From the NCBI GenBank assembly GCA_003508835.1, contig PUFA01000164.1:2790001-2854000 (forward strand): 64,000 nucleotides of DNA, written 5' to 3'. Positions 12,831 to 24,811 of this stretch are shown one piece after another. A program made the translations under genes and the position numbers. The notes under the pieces were generated by a model that was given only the letters and a program-made list of their open reading frames with translations, was not told where the DNA came from and searched no databases. Source of the stretch: Eonycteris spelaea (taxonomy: Eukaryota; Chordata; Mammalia; Chiroptera; Pteropodidae). Each line of letters starts with the position of its first letter. The stretch's first letter is position 1.

Positions 12831-15775
12831 CTTTAGTATGTAGTAGATTTGCTTTATGTATTTTTTTATACATAGCTGTATACACAGGACTGAAAAATTT
12901 TTTAAATTAATACATTTTACTGCACCATTAAAGACATTTTTGTGTCCTTTTTAAAATTTTGAGTGCATAGTGAAGTAGGATAAAATAACAGTACAATTTA
13001 GGACCACTGCTAGGCCACTACGTACCAGAAGCTTTATCCACGGTGACTTGTACCATGAGTACAAATGTCAATACACTGAAAAAGTCAAATGTTTTCATTT
13101 TATTAGAAAAAAAGAATTTTGATTTTATGGAGGTCTGAAAGGATCTTGGAGATACTCAGGGATCTGGATAAACTTAAACTGTCTCTGTATTAGAGCACAC
13201 ATCAATTTAGAAGAAAAAAACCAGGAGTGAAACTAAAAGATAAATGTTTCTTTAACTTCTCTGCAAAAATGTCAGAAAACTTAGGTTATCTCTCCTCCAT
13301 GTCTCAGGCTCTATTGGAGTGAAATATAAGCAACACTCAGGTCTCAAAGAATGGTTCAGGGAAAGGTGTTGGAACGTTTGTGAAAGAATTTGAAATAGGA
13401 AAAAAAAAAATCCAGCTCACCCATTCAGGATCTCCTCACCTTTGTTTATCTTTGAACTATTTGACAATTCTGTAAATTGGAGAAAACAAATAATTCAAAT
13501 GATTCTTTCCTATAGAAATGTAAACTAATTGTTTCTAGTGAATTGTAATTGATTATTTCTTTATTGGTAGACATGCTTCCATGTAATTGTAAGTTTGTTT
13601 CAGAATTCCTAAATCTTTATATGTCTCTGCTTATTGAATTCTCTTTGATTGAATTGGCTGTAGTATCTTACAAGTTTTATCATTAATGAATAGGTTAAAT
13701 AAAATTTTTGACATGTTCATTTTACATCTTTTTGAAAATTATCCTTTAACAAAGGAACATAAGCTAATTTCAGTTTTTGAAATTATGAGATGTATCAGAA
13801 GAAATGATTCCCAATATAGCAGAGCAAATAAAATCAAAACCAACTCCAAGGAGAATAACTGACATAGAATACACTATGAATGGTGTTCTTTGCTATTAAA
13901 CATAGCGGTTTTGGGCTGGACAGAGATGCCCACATTATGGATGACCAAGATTGAGAAGAAAGAAAGGAAGGAGGGAATCAAAATACAATCGTAGAATAAA
14001 TGAGTGGAACAGATGAAATCTAAGAAATAGAAACAGATTTTTGATGACTGTTTCAAGCTATAGAACTCATTGAAGATGTAAATTCAGTAAGAGAACAACA
14101 CAAAGTGACATACGATACAAAAAGATTAAGTCAATATTGCAGAAGTAAGGAAACAAATTGGGGAAAAAAACTGCAATAAAGATTTTAAAATAAAATACAA
14201 GTAGCAAAGAACATCATAAACATGGTTGAAAATCACTCTTTTGAGATCCTCTTAAATGTCTTTTACTAGAGCCCACTGAATCCATCCAGGTTTTTATCAT
14301 ACTTCTGAGGACTTCAGCTATACAATACCTCAAATTAGCCTAGTCCTTGACAAAGGGCAATGCATCTTCACCTTTTCTATCTCTCTTGAGATCCATTAGC
14401 AGCTTTTTTCTTTTTTTGGTTTCTACTCTTTAGTGTTTTCCCTTACTTTCCCCATTATTTATTACTCAGTTTCTCAGACTTTTTCTCTGAATTTGAGTGT
14501 ATAATTAAGAATACTTAGTATTATTTTTGACCATCTTTTTTTCTTTAACTGGGGGAGGGCATTAGGAGCCATGAGAGCACACTTAGGAGCATGAAACTCA
14601 GTACCAGTATCTTGTGTTTTCTCTCCTAAGATACAAAAAAGGTTATATCATAAAATAGCATAATGTTCTTTCTTAAATTGTTGGTTTGTTCTTCACCCTC
14701 ATTCTTTTGGAAGAATAAAGGGTGGTTCATTTTGCTATTCACTAAGGGACAGTTTGTCATCATGCTCCATATCTCCATTTTTATTCAGAAATTTCTATTG
14801 ATATTTTTATAAATTACAATTCATAGCAACCAACTCATATTTTTGAAATAAGACTTAAAAATGTAATGTACAGAGTAGAGCAGAGCTGAACATTTAGGTC
14901 AAGCTGTTGTGCCATATGTGCAAGGTTTGTTTTTCCAAGTTTTGAAAACCTAATTTTGAAAACTAATTATACACATTATACAAGATGTATACAATACCAT
15001 GCAAGAGTGAAGTATTTTTAAAGGTTGATCAACCACTAAAATCACTGATAGGGATGAGAAGTCTTATCCAAGTATACCAACATCCCATTAGGAACCATAT
15101 CTACCCTATGATATAGTACATGATACTGTTGCTTTAATAAAGGTCATAGGAATAAAAATGAAAAGAATAATTAAGCTTAGTTCTCTCTAGAGTCTGCTAT
15201 ACCATAGCAGTTTTTGATTCACCATACTGCTTTATTCTATGAATAAGTTATTTCTTGTTTGACATAATAATACTTTTAAAGAAATTAAAAGTGTTTTGCT
15301 GATAATATGTGACAGTAGTCAGGGAAATGGAAGACCTGTAGCTGCTAATGTATTCATATGCTTCAACAGCAAATTATTTATTCTATATTCAAAGAGTATA
15401 GGTCATATTGTATGACTGGTAACTTTTTCATTTTTGAATCAATTGACTTTGTATTATAAAACCCAGATTCTGTAGTTAGAGAAAAGCTATGAATAAACAA
15501 CCAGGAGAAATTCTTTGGTTTTCACAAAAGTACTAAAGACCTTATATTTTCAAACACAGTTATGATGAGCATTATTTGATTTTAGAATGGAAAAATTAGG
15601 GACAATTAGTAAAACAGAAATATGGATTTTCAAAAATAGAACTACTAAAGAAAATTATAAGTAATGACTACTCTTCGATGTATAGTTTACATTAAACTTT
15701 ATGGGTTCTATATGCCACATTAAACTTAGTTCGACATTGCTCATTGAACCCAAAGAATCACACAAATGAGAATCT

Positions 15776-15845
15776 CTCTCTCTGATATATTCATATACAT
15801 GTATATGTTTGTTTGTTTGTTTATATCTCTCTCTCTCTCTCCATA

Positions 15846-15894
<49 letters not shown>

Positions 15895-15905
15895 ATATAT
15901 ATGTG
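15776..15905. repeat. Compound microsatellite: (TC)n, (GTTT)n, (TC)n, (CA)n, (TA)n
   Basis: TCTCTCTCTCTGATATATTC, then GTTTGTTTGTTTGTTT (15808-15823), CTCTCTCTCT to 15841, and about 19 CA units at 15852-15888 followed by ACACATATATATGTGTATAT. Two minus-strand frames across it read poly-Val/Cys and are artefacts. Confidence 0.95.
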
Positions 15906-17759
15906 TATATGGCAAATGTGAAAAGTAATGTCTTTTTCCCCATAATATTCCAATTTGTACTACTTTTGGACAGGACTTGAAAATTCTAGAAAGACTTATT
16001 ATTAAGCTATTGACAGAAATTCATTCTGTCATTTCACTGAATAGATGCTTGATGATCCATTAGTGAAAAAGTGTGAATCTATCCTTTTTTGAAATAATTC
16101 TTTATGCTTTTAGTCTGTATAGTAATTTTTTTCAATAAATAATTTATGTCTTGGGTTTTCTGAATATCCTGAAAATATTTTGAAACTCTATAAAATCCAC
16201 AATTCTCAAATTTTACTTATTCTAGTGAAATCATTCATTGTATTTCTAGATTTAAGATTTATGACACATAAAAAAGTGTTACTTATAACAATAAACACTA
16301 ATCATTACTTGCAAGACAAGGGACCCTAGGCTCTAGATATCATAGCTTTTTAGAGAGATGATTCTAATACACTGAGTCTAAAATTTATCTATAGTGAATA
16401 TTTATACATATAGTCTATATATTACATAATTAGCCTCATAAGAAATAAATAATAAAGTAACATAGAGTGAGGAAATGATAATCCTAGTCAACTTTTTAAA
16501 AATTTTGGTTTGCTTGGGTATTATTGCATTAGGTTGTAGATCTAAAATTTTCTAAACATGAATACTCCATCACTTCATTGAAATATTAAAGATAGAATAT
16601 TTATGGTTTATATAAAGTTATGTGATTTATCATTTCCAGTAACAATGGAACTTTGAACTATTGCAATGAACCAAACATCCATGCCAATTTGATTTGAGAT
16701 CATGTGTAAATAAACATTTAAAAGAGATTCACTGGTCATCAGTTTGAATTAAAATAAAATTCATCATTTCGTATAGAACTGATAGTGATTCATACAGACT
16801 ATATGTTTATTAAATCAGGTATATAGATGGTCAAATTTGTAATTTTTCATAAAGTGACATGGCTTTCTACCCTCTCTCAGAAAAGAAATCTTGATATTAA
16901 AAATTACATTTGCATTATTTATAATCAAATTAAATACAGTACGGTTAATTGATTTACCCTAAATTGTACAGTTAGCTCACACAAACTTGTGTTCAAGTCT
17001 ACCCTTGGTCGCCTACGGGAATTTGATCAGGGCTGTCTACAGCAGAAGTTGAATGACCTCTTCATCCTTGGTGCTACCTTTGCAGAATGATAAAGACTGA
17101 TCTCTGAGTCTGCAATGTGTTATCTACTGAACACATATGCTTTTGCTGCATCTTTAGAACTCCCTTTTCCTGGCTCCCCTTCATGGTTTGTATTTGTATA
17201 TAGTAGCAGTAACCCCAGTAGCAACCTTAGCAGCAGTTGCACATGGTGTAAAGACATCTTGGAGTACAACTGAGACATGGGTAGTTACATGTATTTAGGA
17301 TATAGTTAGGGTGAGCTAGTTGGTCAGTGGAAAAATGGCAAACAGGGCTCCAAGGAGAATTGAGGCACTGTGGCAGCAGCCTGGCAAGCATAATTATTTA
17401 TTAGTACATGTTTATTACATGCTGCTGCAGAATGGCTTCTGGGACAACTTCTAAAATTTATAGATAGCGTATTTCAATTTTTCCTAGACTGTTAAATTTG
17501 CTTAACCGTTTTTATTTTTAAACTATAACACAAGACAGTTAGATGAAATGAATCCTCCTCATTTGGATGAAATGGATTAAATGAAAACCAAAAATTTCAT
17601 TGATTGTTTATACTGGTACTGTCTCATTCCAGGATTTTTTATAGTCTAAATATTCTTTCCCTGGGTGGATATGTCTATCAGATGGATGTGACATTAATGA
17701 AACCTATTATTAGACAAACATGTAGTGTCCTGGGTCTCTAATCCCCAGTATCAAGTGTT

Positions 17760-18015
17760 CTTATCAGGCACTATCTGAATAAGGTATTCAACATTTACTT
17801 CATGTTTCCATTTCGCCAACACTATTTTAATCACATTAAATGTACTAACTCTTTCCATCATTATAACAACTCTTTGATATCTTTGGTATTATTATTATTA
17901 ATATTATTCCATTTTATAGAAACTGCAGCACAGAGATGTTAAGTAACTTGTGCAAATGGCAGAGATAGGTTAGTCCAGCTACAGAGTAGTTTTCTTAATC
18001 ACTGGATTATACTGT
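17760..18015 (+). repeat. MIR SINE, forward
   Basis: MIR order: 'gtattcaacatttacttcatg', 'tcacattaaatgtactaact', ATTATTCCATTTTATAGAAA, 'ctgcagcacagagatgttaagtaacttgtgcaa' and 'ttcttaatcactggattatact'. The central core is well conserved. Confidence 0.85.
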
Positions 18016-18087
18016 TCTTGAGATAGTCATGGCAGTAATTTCAATCCTTGAATGATCTCATTTGTTTTAGCTCCTATTTCACTGTCT

Positions 18088-18161
18088 ACCAGAAGCAAGC
18101 TTGTTTCTCACCAGGCCATTTCCTGATGTAATTACATCAGAAGCAGACTTGTATCTCTCAC
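18088..18161. repeat. Imperfect direct repeat flanking an 18-bp perfect palindrome
   Basis: ACCAGAAGCAAGCTTGTTTC (from 18088) recurs as ATCAGAAGCAGACTTGTATC (from 18137). Between the copies CTGATGTAATTACATCAG (18123-18140) is a perfect palindrome without a spacer that overlaps the second copy. Confidence 0.85.
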
Positions 18162-18265
18162 TGACTTATTACTTCATAAATTTCAATTATATAAATAGAG
18201 GCTAATTGTTCTTAACAAAATTGTTTTATTTCAAGAGAAGTTTAATGAATTACATCATTTTAGGT

Positions 18266-18486
18266 CAAAGGTTGGCAAATTATGACCCATGGACCAAATT
18301 CTGCCATTGTCTGCTTCTGTAGGTAATTTTTTTTTTTTAGAACACAGTCACATTAATTTATTTACTTTTGTCTATGGCTGCTTTTATGCTATACTGGCAG
18401 AGTTGAACAGTTGTGATAGAGGCTGTATGGCCTGCAAAATTATTTATTCTCTGGCTATTACAAAAAAATTGCCAATCTCTCTTTTC
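18266..18486 (+). mobile_element. hAT-type nonautonomous DNA transposon fossil, copy 1
   Basis: Contains the landmarks of a roughly 220-bp mammalian hAT element: GGTTGGCAAATTATGACCCA, 'tttttagaacacagtcacattaattta', 'tttgtctatggctgctttt', CAGAGTTGAACAGTTGTGAT, 'aggctgtatggcctgcaaaatta'. Related copies are at 47526-47740 and 57793-58017. The poly-T at 18329-18339 replaces the usual 'taaataaagttt' region. Confidence 0.7.
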
Positions 18487-18699
18487 TCCTGATCAAGTAG
18501 ATCTAGGAAAAAAATTATCTTTCAAGCTAAATTTTGACTAAACTCTTGAAATTATACCCCTTTGTTTCTACTTAACAGAGGAATAAATACAATAATGCTT
18601 AACGAATAATTTCCTAAAATAAAGTTTCAATGCCTCATAATTTTTCATCACAACCATCAAAGTTGTGACGAAACTCACAAACAGAATTTTAAGAACTAT

Positions 18700-18960
18700 T
18701 CTAATCAAGTGCTTGCTCTATGCAAAGCACTGGTTGCAGCACTGAGGAGGTTGGTAGAACAGAGATGTAAAATGCAATTCCAGATTATGAAGTGTTCCCT
18801 ATTTAGTGAAGACATATAAGCACGAAAGCATACACTTAGTATCTCTCCACTAAGTGGTGAGAAACAGGATACAGATTTCATATTCATCTTTGTATCTTTC
18901 ACAGTGCCTTAGCAGAGTGCGGTACATTTTCTAGGCACCCAGTTATAATTTGTTGAATTT
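18700..18960 (+). repeat. Probable L2 LINE fragment
   Basis: 'tcaagtgcttgctctatgcaaagcactg', 'aggttggtagaacagagatg', and a second half 'tatctttcacagtgccttagcag...gcacccagttataatttgttgaat' resemble ends of L2-type elements. Diverged, so only tentative. Confidence 0.35.
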
Positions 18961-19648
18961 GTCTTTGCTGTCATAAAAAAAGATAAGCTATAATGAAAAG
19001 CAATCTCTACACACCTTATAAATGGCAATGTACAAATTCATCCATCCATGCTTTCAACCTCACTCCCTCTCATGTTCATCTGGAATTAGCCACATTGGGA
19101 GCTATTAAGGAGGGAAAACATATCCCCAAAATTTTATGGTGGACATTGTAAAATTGATTAAAACAACTGAGAAAACCCTTTTCTCTATAAGAAGAGACTA
19201 TGCTTTTTAATAAATGTCAGGAAATGCTGCGAGATTGCACAGGCCTTGGTATAAGTATCTGTGAAGATATTGTGTATTCTGCTGAGAATCACTTTATGGA
19301 GAAAGGTAAATGTTATAATTCTTTAGATTTAATCTGTTTTCTTTGGCAATATCAGAAATCTCTTCTTTTACCTCTTCCTAAATACACACACACAAAGAGC
19401 CCCCCCCAATAATCCTACTTGTTTTATCAATTCCTACTTGAAATAAATAAGACTAGCCTTTTATTATTTTTTCTTAAATACAAACATTAAATAATATAAA
19501 GATTGCTTTTCATTCCCGCTCTCCCACTGAAGTTGCTCATGTAATTTGCCTCCTGTAACTTGGTCAGACGTCTGCTCCTAATTCTCAAAGATCACATACT
19601 TCCAAAGGGCATGCTTATTTCTGTTCAAAGAAGCAGCACAGAAAGGAT

Positions 19649-20100
19649 TCAATTGCATAGTAATATATCCCATGACGAAATCTCCTGATTGATATTGCTT
19701 GCCGAATAGAGCTCATTTTCTGAAAGTGCACCTAAAGAATTTCGTGTGGTCTCACCCCTTCTCCCGTGACCTATTAGTAGCTCTTTTGACTGGGTTCCAG
19801 AATTCTGAATTGGTTCAGTGGCAGATTCAAAAAGCTTTCTTTCATCTTGACTGCTGTTCTCAGAGCTGTCTTTCTCCCACAGAGAGTTCTTTTTTAAACT
19901 ATCTTTTCTAAGGATTTTTACTATAACCCCATAAGGATTCAAGTTTTATCTTCCTTTTGTTCCTTTTCAACATCAATTAGTTGGGAGGCAAACTGAGAAA
20001 AGATAAATCTATGGTTTTGAACTAGGAATATAATTCAAAGCTGACATCGGTTTACAATCTGCTATTTTTCTAGCCTTTTCCCTTAATATTTGATGATACA
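19649..20100 (-). pseudogene. Possible decayed retrocopy of an unidentified coding gene
   Basis: On the minus strand, three blocks of protein-like sequence lie in consecutive positions but in different frames. About 20080-20009 gives KARKIADCKPMSALNYIP and then a stop. About 20008-19945 gives FASQLIDVEKEQKEDK and then a stop. 19942-19649 gives a 97-codon open frame, rich in Ser, Glu, Lys and Asn, containing NPYGVIVKILRKDSLKKNSL and ending SSWDILLCN. The polar, low-hydrophobic composition differs from chance frames elsewhere in the window, which are rich in Phe, Leu and Ile. I do not recognise the parent, see no clear poly-A or target duplication, and cannot exclude chance. It lies inside the EYS intron and has no splice sites. 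Confidence 0.3.
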
Positions 20101-20165
20101 AAATACAAATGTTCAATAAATGTTTGTAGAATGGAATTGTGTTTTTACTGAAATGTTCAGGAATG

Positions 20166-20226
20166 GAAAAAATGGAAAAACAAAAAACAAACAAACCGAA
20201 ACCAAAACAAAACAGACAAAAACCAA
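20166..20226. repeat. A-rich (CAAA)n/(AAAAC)n simple repeat
   Basis: About 60 bp of A-rich sequence with interspersed C, from AATGGAAAAAATGGAAAAAC to ACAAAACAGACAAAAACCAA, immediately left-to-right after an L2-like tail (AATGTTTGTAGAATGGAATT reversed). Confidence 0.7.
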
Positions 20227-22215
20227 CCCCTAGAATCTAAAGTGAAACATCTGTTTTAATTTCCCCACTACTTTAATTGCTCCTACACATAACTACTAAT
20301 TTCAAAGGAAAGAAAATTAGCCCTTAAGTCAAGTTAAGGGACACCTTTTATAAACTATGGGTGTCTAACTGAATCACAAAAATCTTTGTGTTCATCTGTT
20401 GGTGAGGTTTCTATGAGTTTGACAAATGCCAAGAGGAATGAAAGCAGCAACCCCATGAAACATTCTGCTGAGATATTCTCAACAGTGTAGGATTGAATTA
20501 CCTCTTTACAAATGAATAAAAAGAGTGCTTTACAGACAAAAATATTTCCTCCATTCACAGGCTGTGAAACTCCCACGAGTAAACACTTTTCATGTATCCA
20601 GTCCTGTGACAACAACAATTAATGTAAGACAAGAACAGAAATTGCTAGTCATTAAAATGGCCCTATTTTCTTACAAATAATTTCTAGTTTGATTTTGTTT
20701 TTTTGGTAGGTCAATGGATATAAAAGGCAGAAATAATTTTATGGCACTAATATCAGCTTGGATGTTTTATTGCTTTAAATTAAAGTACCAACTTGAACAG
20801 GATGTATATGTGCTTGGCATGTATTTCTATGGCCTTCCAAAAGAACACATTGGTGATATGGACATATGCCAGGAGCAGGGCCCAGAGAAGAATTCCCAGA
20901 GGTTGGCTGCTTCTTTGGATATAAGCTGTTTTTAGTTGGTAAAAACACACTTTCCACAAGGAAACACTTTCCAATTCTATATAGCTTAAAAAATTGTAGC
21001 GCCAGAAAATCATTTTGCTTTGTGGCTTTAAATTATTATGTTTGTGTCTTTTGTCCTATTTCATTTGTTTTTGTTTTTGTTTTTGTTTCTCCTGCAATGC
21101 ACCATTACCTCCAAATTTCACGGTCTACCATCATTTAAATTTGGAACATAAAAGCAAGTTTTCCTTTTTGAAATCTTCTTCTCTTTCTCTCTGTCTTTTA
21201 ACATAAATAAATCACACATTCTAAAGCATCATTTAAACATGGGTGCTTACACTCCTGGGAAATAAATAATGCTGGCCTAGTTCTGACAAGTTAGTTTCTT
21301 TCTACAATATAACATAAATTCTCAGTTTTAACTTAATGTTCAAAACTTCTAACTGTACTTAGTTTTCTAAAAATGCTTCTTTTAGGCATTCTACTCTTAG
21401 TCAAACCATAAAAGGTTTTAGTTTTGTTTAGAAAGTACAGAATGATGAATCGATTTTGCAAAATACTTCAAAATAGAGAAGAAAATCATCTGGGAAATAA
21501 TGAGCTGCCTTACTCTATCCAAGGACTGAAGACATTATACCTCCAATATAGGAATTGTTAAAACTATTGTGCATTCATTTCAAAAGAGATAAAACAATTG
21601 TCACATTTGGAATATTGCAAATAAAACACTTTAGTGATGTTCAGTCATAGAAGAAAGAGGCTTGAAATTCTGATTACAGAGATCCTTGTGAACATATTAC
21701 ATAATGTAGAGAATCCTGGATATAGAAGCATTTCCTAAAACAAATATTATTAAAACCACTTTTTTTCAATCCAGTAATTTTAAGATAACACTACAAGAGT
21801 GATAGGAATTTTCCCAATTGTCAGATGAATCCCAGCTTTGGAATGTCTTTTTTCTAAGTTACCAAGTATTGAATGCAATTCATTTCTGGTGATTTATATT
21901 ATACAAATATGCTCTGAAACATTTGCAGCATTTATATTTTACTGCTATAGCCATATGTTGTCAAATTCATATGCTTGCTGTATTCTTCCTTGCTGGTTCA
22001 GAGCCTGTTTGTAAGTCATGTTCCATTGACTGACTCATAAATTAAAGAAATTTCTAAAGAAAACTAGAAAGAATCAAGATTTTCTTTTGGTGATACTTCA
22101 TGCACTAGGCTAGAAAATTTCCCCCATGATATTTAAATGAATAATTCACTGATTCAATAGGTTAACATTTGAGAAAAAAACATAACATATAGGAAGTCAA
22201 ACATTTAATACTCAC

Positions 22216-22380
22216 TGTATAGAATAGTTCCATTCAAAGCGTTTGTTTTTATAGTCAGGTAGATGGTAACAATTCTGTTATGTTCTTTCTCCAGGATAAA
22301 CTTCGGCTCATTCAGGGTTGGAAAAAAAGGCAGTTCTAAGTATGAATTCCCATTGAAAGATGGAAAAAATAAATCTGCAT
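22216..22380 (-). CDS. EYS: EYS coding exon, first part of a laminin-G domain (165 nt)
   Basis: Coding exon of EYS, a secreted EGF/laminin-G protein of the photoreceptor extracellular matrix whose mutation causes retinitis pigmentosa in humans. On the minus strand a strong acceptor (eight T then AG at 22382-22381) precedes the exon, and the donor is A|GTGAGT at 22215. The exon is 165 nt, fully open, phase 1 at both ends, so upstream G + AT gives Asp. It encodes 55 residues including FPSFNGNSYLELPFF, EKEHNR, VTIYLTIKTN and NGTILY. The alternating hydrophobic strands and the ending 'GTILYS' are typical of the front half of a laminin-G sandwich. NGT is a potential N-glycosylation sequon. The next exon in the transcript lies 13.1 kb away at 9116 and matches in phase. 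The upstream exon, expected to hold an EGF domain, was not found in 22381-64000. The gene assignment rests on remembered similarity to human EYS; domain number and exon number are not assigned. Confidence 0.87.
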
Positions 22381-23219
22381 CTAAAAAAAAGTCATATTAA
22401 TATGTTCTGATATACTATATTGTTAATCAAGTAGATAAGAATGAAACATTAATACTAGGATTCATTTTTAAAAAACTAATATTTACAAATATTATTTAGG
22501 CCCAACTTTAAGAAATCTAGATATATAACAAATTTGTAAAGTCATTGTTTCAAATAATTAACCACTTGTCCAGAGAAAAAGACTCAAAGCAAGAACGCTA
22601 ATTTGTTGTTCGTAAATAAGCTTTAAGGGTGAACAAACTCCCTGAAATTGTATGAAAAAAATCTGTAAAATATGTGAATTAATAGTTTTCATTAGTTTTA
22701 AAAATATTCTGTTATAAACGGCTATACATGAATTATATATATAGTTAAAATCAAATTTGATTTGATATAATTACACAGCAATAAAAAAGTTAAGATATCT
22801 GTGACACAAAAAAGATTAGAAAGTTGCCACATTCTTTTTATTAATATTCATTAATATTTAATGCTTTTTAGTAATAGGATATTTTAAAAATATTGCTCCT
22901 ATGAGAGGTTATTCATAATTTTAGAGCTATTCTTTTAGAATTCTTAATCTTTTAAATAATTAATCTCATAAACTCTTGAGGCACATATAATTTAAAAAGT
23001 ATTTTATTGTCATATATCTATATTTAGATCTATAGACTTGTACACTGAACAAGTATAATACATAAGATGTTGAAATTGCAACATCTTCTTTTTGTCTTTC
23101 TTGCAGTGGGAAAAGTTTTCCCTCTCTCAGGGTGAAAACTTGGCAGTCCCTATAAGTCATACCTTCTTTCTAAGTTATATAATGATTCATAGTTTAAGAA
23201 ATTTATCAACACTTTAAAT

Positions 23220-23483
23220 TTTCCATTGTAGATATGATGTCCCCTACTCTTTTTCACCAGTCAAGGCCTGCAGGGCGCCTGACTCCTATTGCCTGCCTGG
23301 AGGGGTAGGAAGAAGCTCCTTCAGGCTAGCTGCTGTTTCTGACCCTTCCAGCTTTGAATGGGAGAAGACAAGGTGGAGTGACAGAGAACACAGTAAAGGA
23401 GAGCTGTTAGAGCTGGTGATTAATGCTGTTGTAAGCAAGCCTCATATTCTCTAGGAATAGCAGATGTTTAAATAAACCATTTC
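23220..23483. other. GC-richer unclassified segment
   Basis: From about 23230 the sequence is visibly less AT-rich (for example CAGTCAAGGCCTGCAGGGCG and GCCTGCCTGGAGGGGTAGGA) than its surroundings and ends where L1 sequence starts at 23484. It may be a fragment of an LTR, but no boundary or motif settles that. Confidence 0.3.
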
Positions 23484-24115
23484 CAAATATCTCCTCCCAT
23501 TTAGTTGGTTGCCTGTTTGTCATGTTGATTTTTTTGCTGTGTAGAAGCTTTTCAGTTTGATGTCGTCCTATTCATTTATTTTTGCTTTTACTTCCCTTAG
23601 CTTTGAGGTCAAATTCATAAAATCTTCTCTAACTCCAAGGTTCATGAGTTTAGTACATTTTTTTCTATGCAATTATTGTTTCAGGTCTTATATTTAGGTC
23701 TTTGATCCATTTATGGAATATTACTGTCATAAGAAAAGATGAAATACTTTGTGACAACTTGCATGGATCTTGAGATTATCATGCTAAGTGAAATAAGTCA
23801 GACAGAAAAAATTGAGAACCATAAGACTTAACTTATATGTGGGATATAAATCTGAAAGCAACAAATGAACAAGACAACAGGGAATCATGAACACAGACAA
23901 CAGTTTAGTGATTACCAGAGGGAAAGTGGAGGAGTCGGGGGGAGGAAATAGGGGAAAGGGGGCAAATATATGGCGATGGAAGGAAATTTAACTTTGGGTG
24001 GTGAACACACAATGCAATATACATGTGATGTATTATTGAATTGTACACTTGAGACCTATATAATTTTGTTATCCGATATCACCCTAATAAACTTAAGTAA
24101 AAAAGAATTAAAAAA
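23484..24115 (+). mobile_element. 5'-inverted L1 insertion (twin-priming type)
   Basis: Two L1 pieces in opposite orientation. 23484 to about 23711 is ORF2 on the minus strand ('ccaaatatctcctcccatttagttggttgcc', 'gctgtgtagaagcttttcagtttgatg', 'tgtttcaggtcttatatttaggtc'). About 23712-24115 is the ORF2 end and 3'UTR on the plus strand ('gcatggatcttgagattatcatgctaagtgaaataagtcagacag', 'gtggtgaacacacaatgcaatatac', 'attgtacacttgagacctata', 'caccctaataaact'), with an A-rich end. The body between them is missing. The 3' end is of the type I associate with bat L1. No convincing target duplication was seen. Confidence 0.85.
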
Positions 24116-24790
24116 GAATCACGCACACAGAAAATAAAATGGAGTATTTCTCTCATGGTAGGAATGTTAGAAAAAAATACAGAATTCTCAGTTACATCTC
24201 AATTTCAGATAAACACAAATGATTTCTTTTAGCATAAGTATGTCCCAAACATTGGCATGAGATATACTAAAAAATTATTTGTTGTTTATTTGAAATTCAA
24301 ATTTAACCGAATGTTCTCTGTTTTTAGTTAAATCCAGCAACCCTATGGCTCATGAGGATTTGTGCAATCTTTAGAGACCCTTTACCAACTTCAATTCTTT
24401 GGACTTGTCCTTAAGCCTGCCTTTGGCTTGTCACTTTTAACTTGGTCTCACTCTGGTTTTTCCCATTGTACACAGACTCCTGCATTTGACAGCCCCTTTC
24501 CAGTGCCAAAGCTACACAGGCAAGGAAGACTTTATTTAAGACTAATGCAATGGCGGAGAGTGGTCAGAATTCAGTCTTTGTGTAATTCCTCTGAAACAAA
24601 TGGTGGTAAAGTTTTGAAGGGCTGAGGTGAAGAGATCATAGACTACCTATTTTGCTTATTGGCCTTACCTTCTGAAACATCAGCTTTCTCATACCATCAT
24701 TACAAAAAGTAGTTTACATCCTGGAGCAAGACACCCATTGAAGTTAGGCTCCTACCCTCCCAAAGAAACTGGGAAAGAGGGCCACTATGA

Positions 24791-24811
24791 TTTTTTTTTT
24801 TTTTTTTTTTT
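24791..24811. repeat. Poly-T tract
   Basis: Uninterrupted T run of about 21 nt in unclassified sequence; no recognisable retroposon body adjoins it on either side. Confidence 0.85.

Larger units (their letters stand above)
9117..22215 (-). other. EYS: EYS intron between the two laminin-G exons (13,099 bp)
   Basis: Intron defined by the GTGAGT donor at 22215 and the AG acceptor at 9118-9117, both on the minus strand. It holds a reverse MIR, an old antisense L1M with a MaLR LTR inside, a hAT-like fossil, a compound microsatellite and a possible retrocopy. Between these, at 12830-15750, 15960-17750, 18970-19640 and 20230-22200, I see AT-rich unclassified sequence without exon-like segments. Reading frames of 60-97 codons in the intron are isolated and lack splice sites, except for the retrocopy candidate described separately. 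Confidence 0.8.

Noticed and set aside
15655..15953. Two Cys/Val-rich small ORFs
   Set aside because: Translation of the (CA)n/(TC)n microsatellite.
23484..23711. Independent minus-strand L1 fragment
   Set aside because: It abuts plus-strand L1 3' sequence with no intervening DNA and no own 3' end; a 5' inversion of one insertion explains both better.
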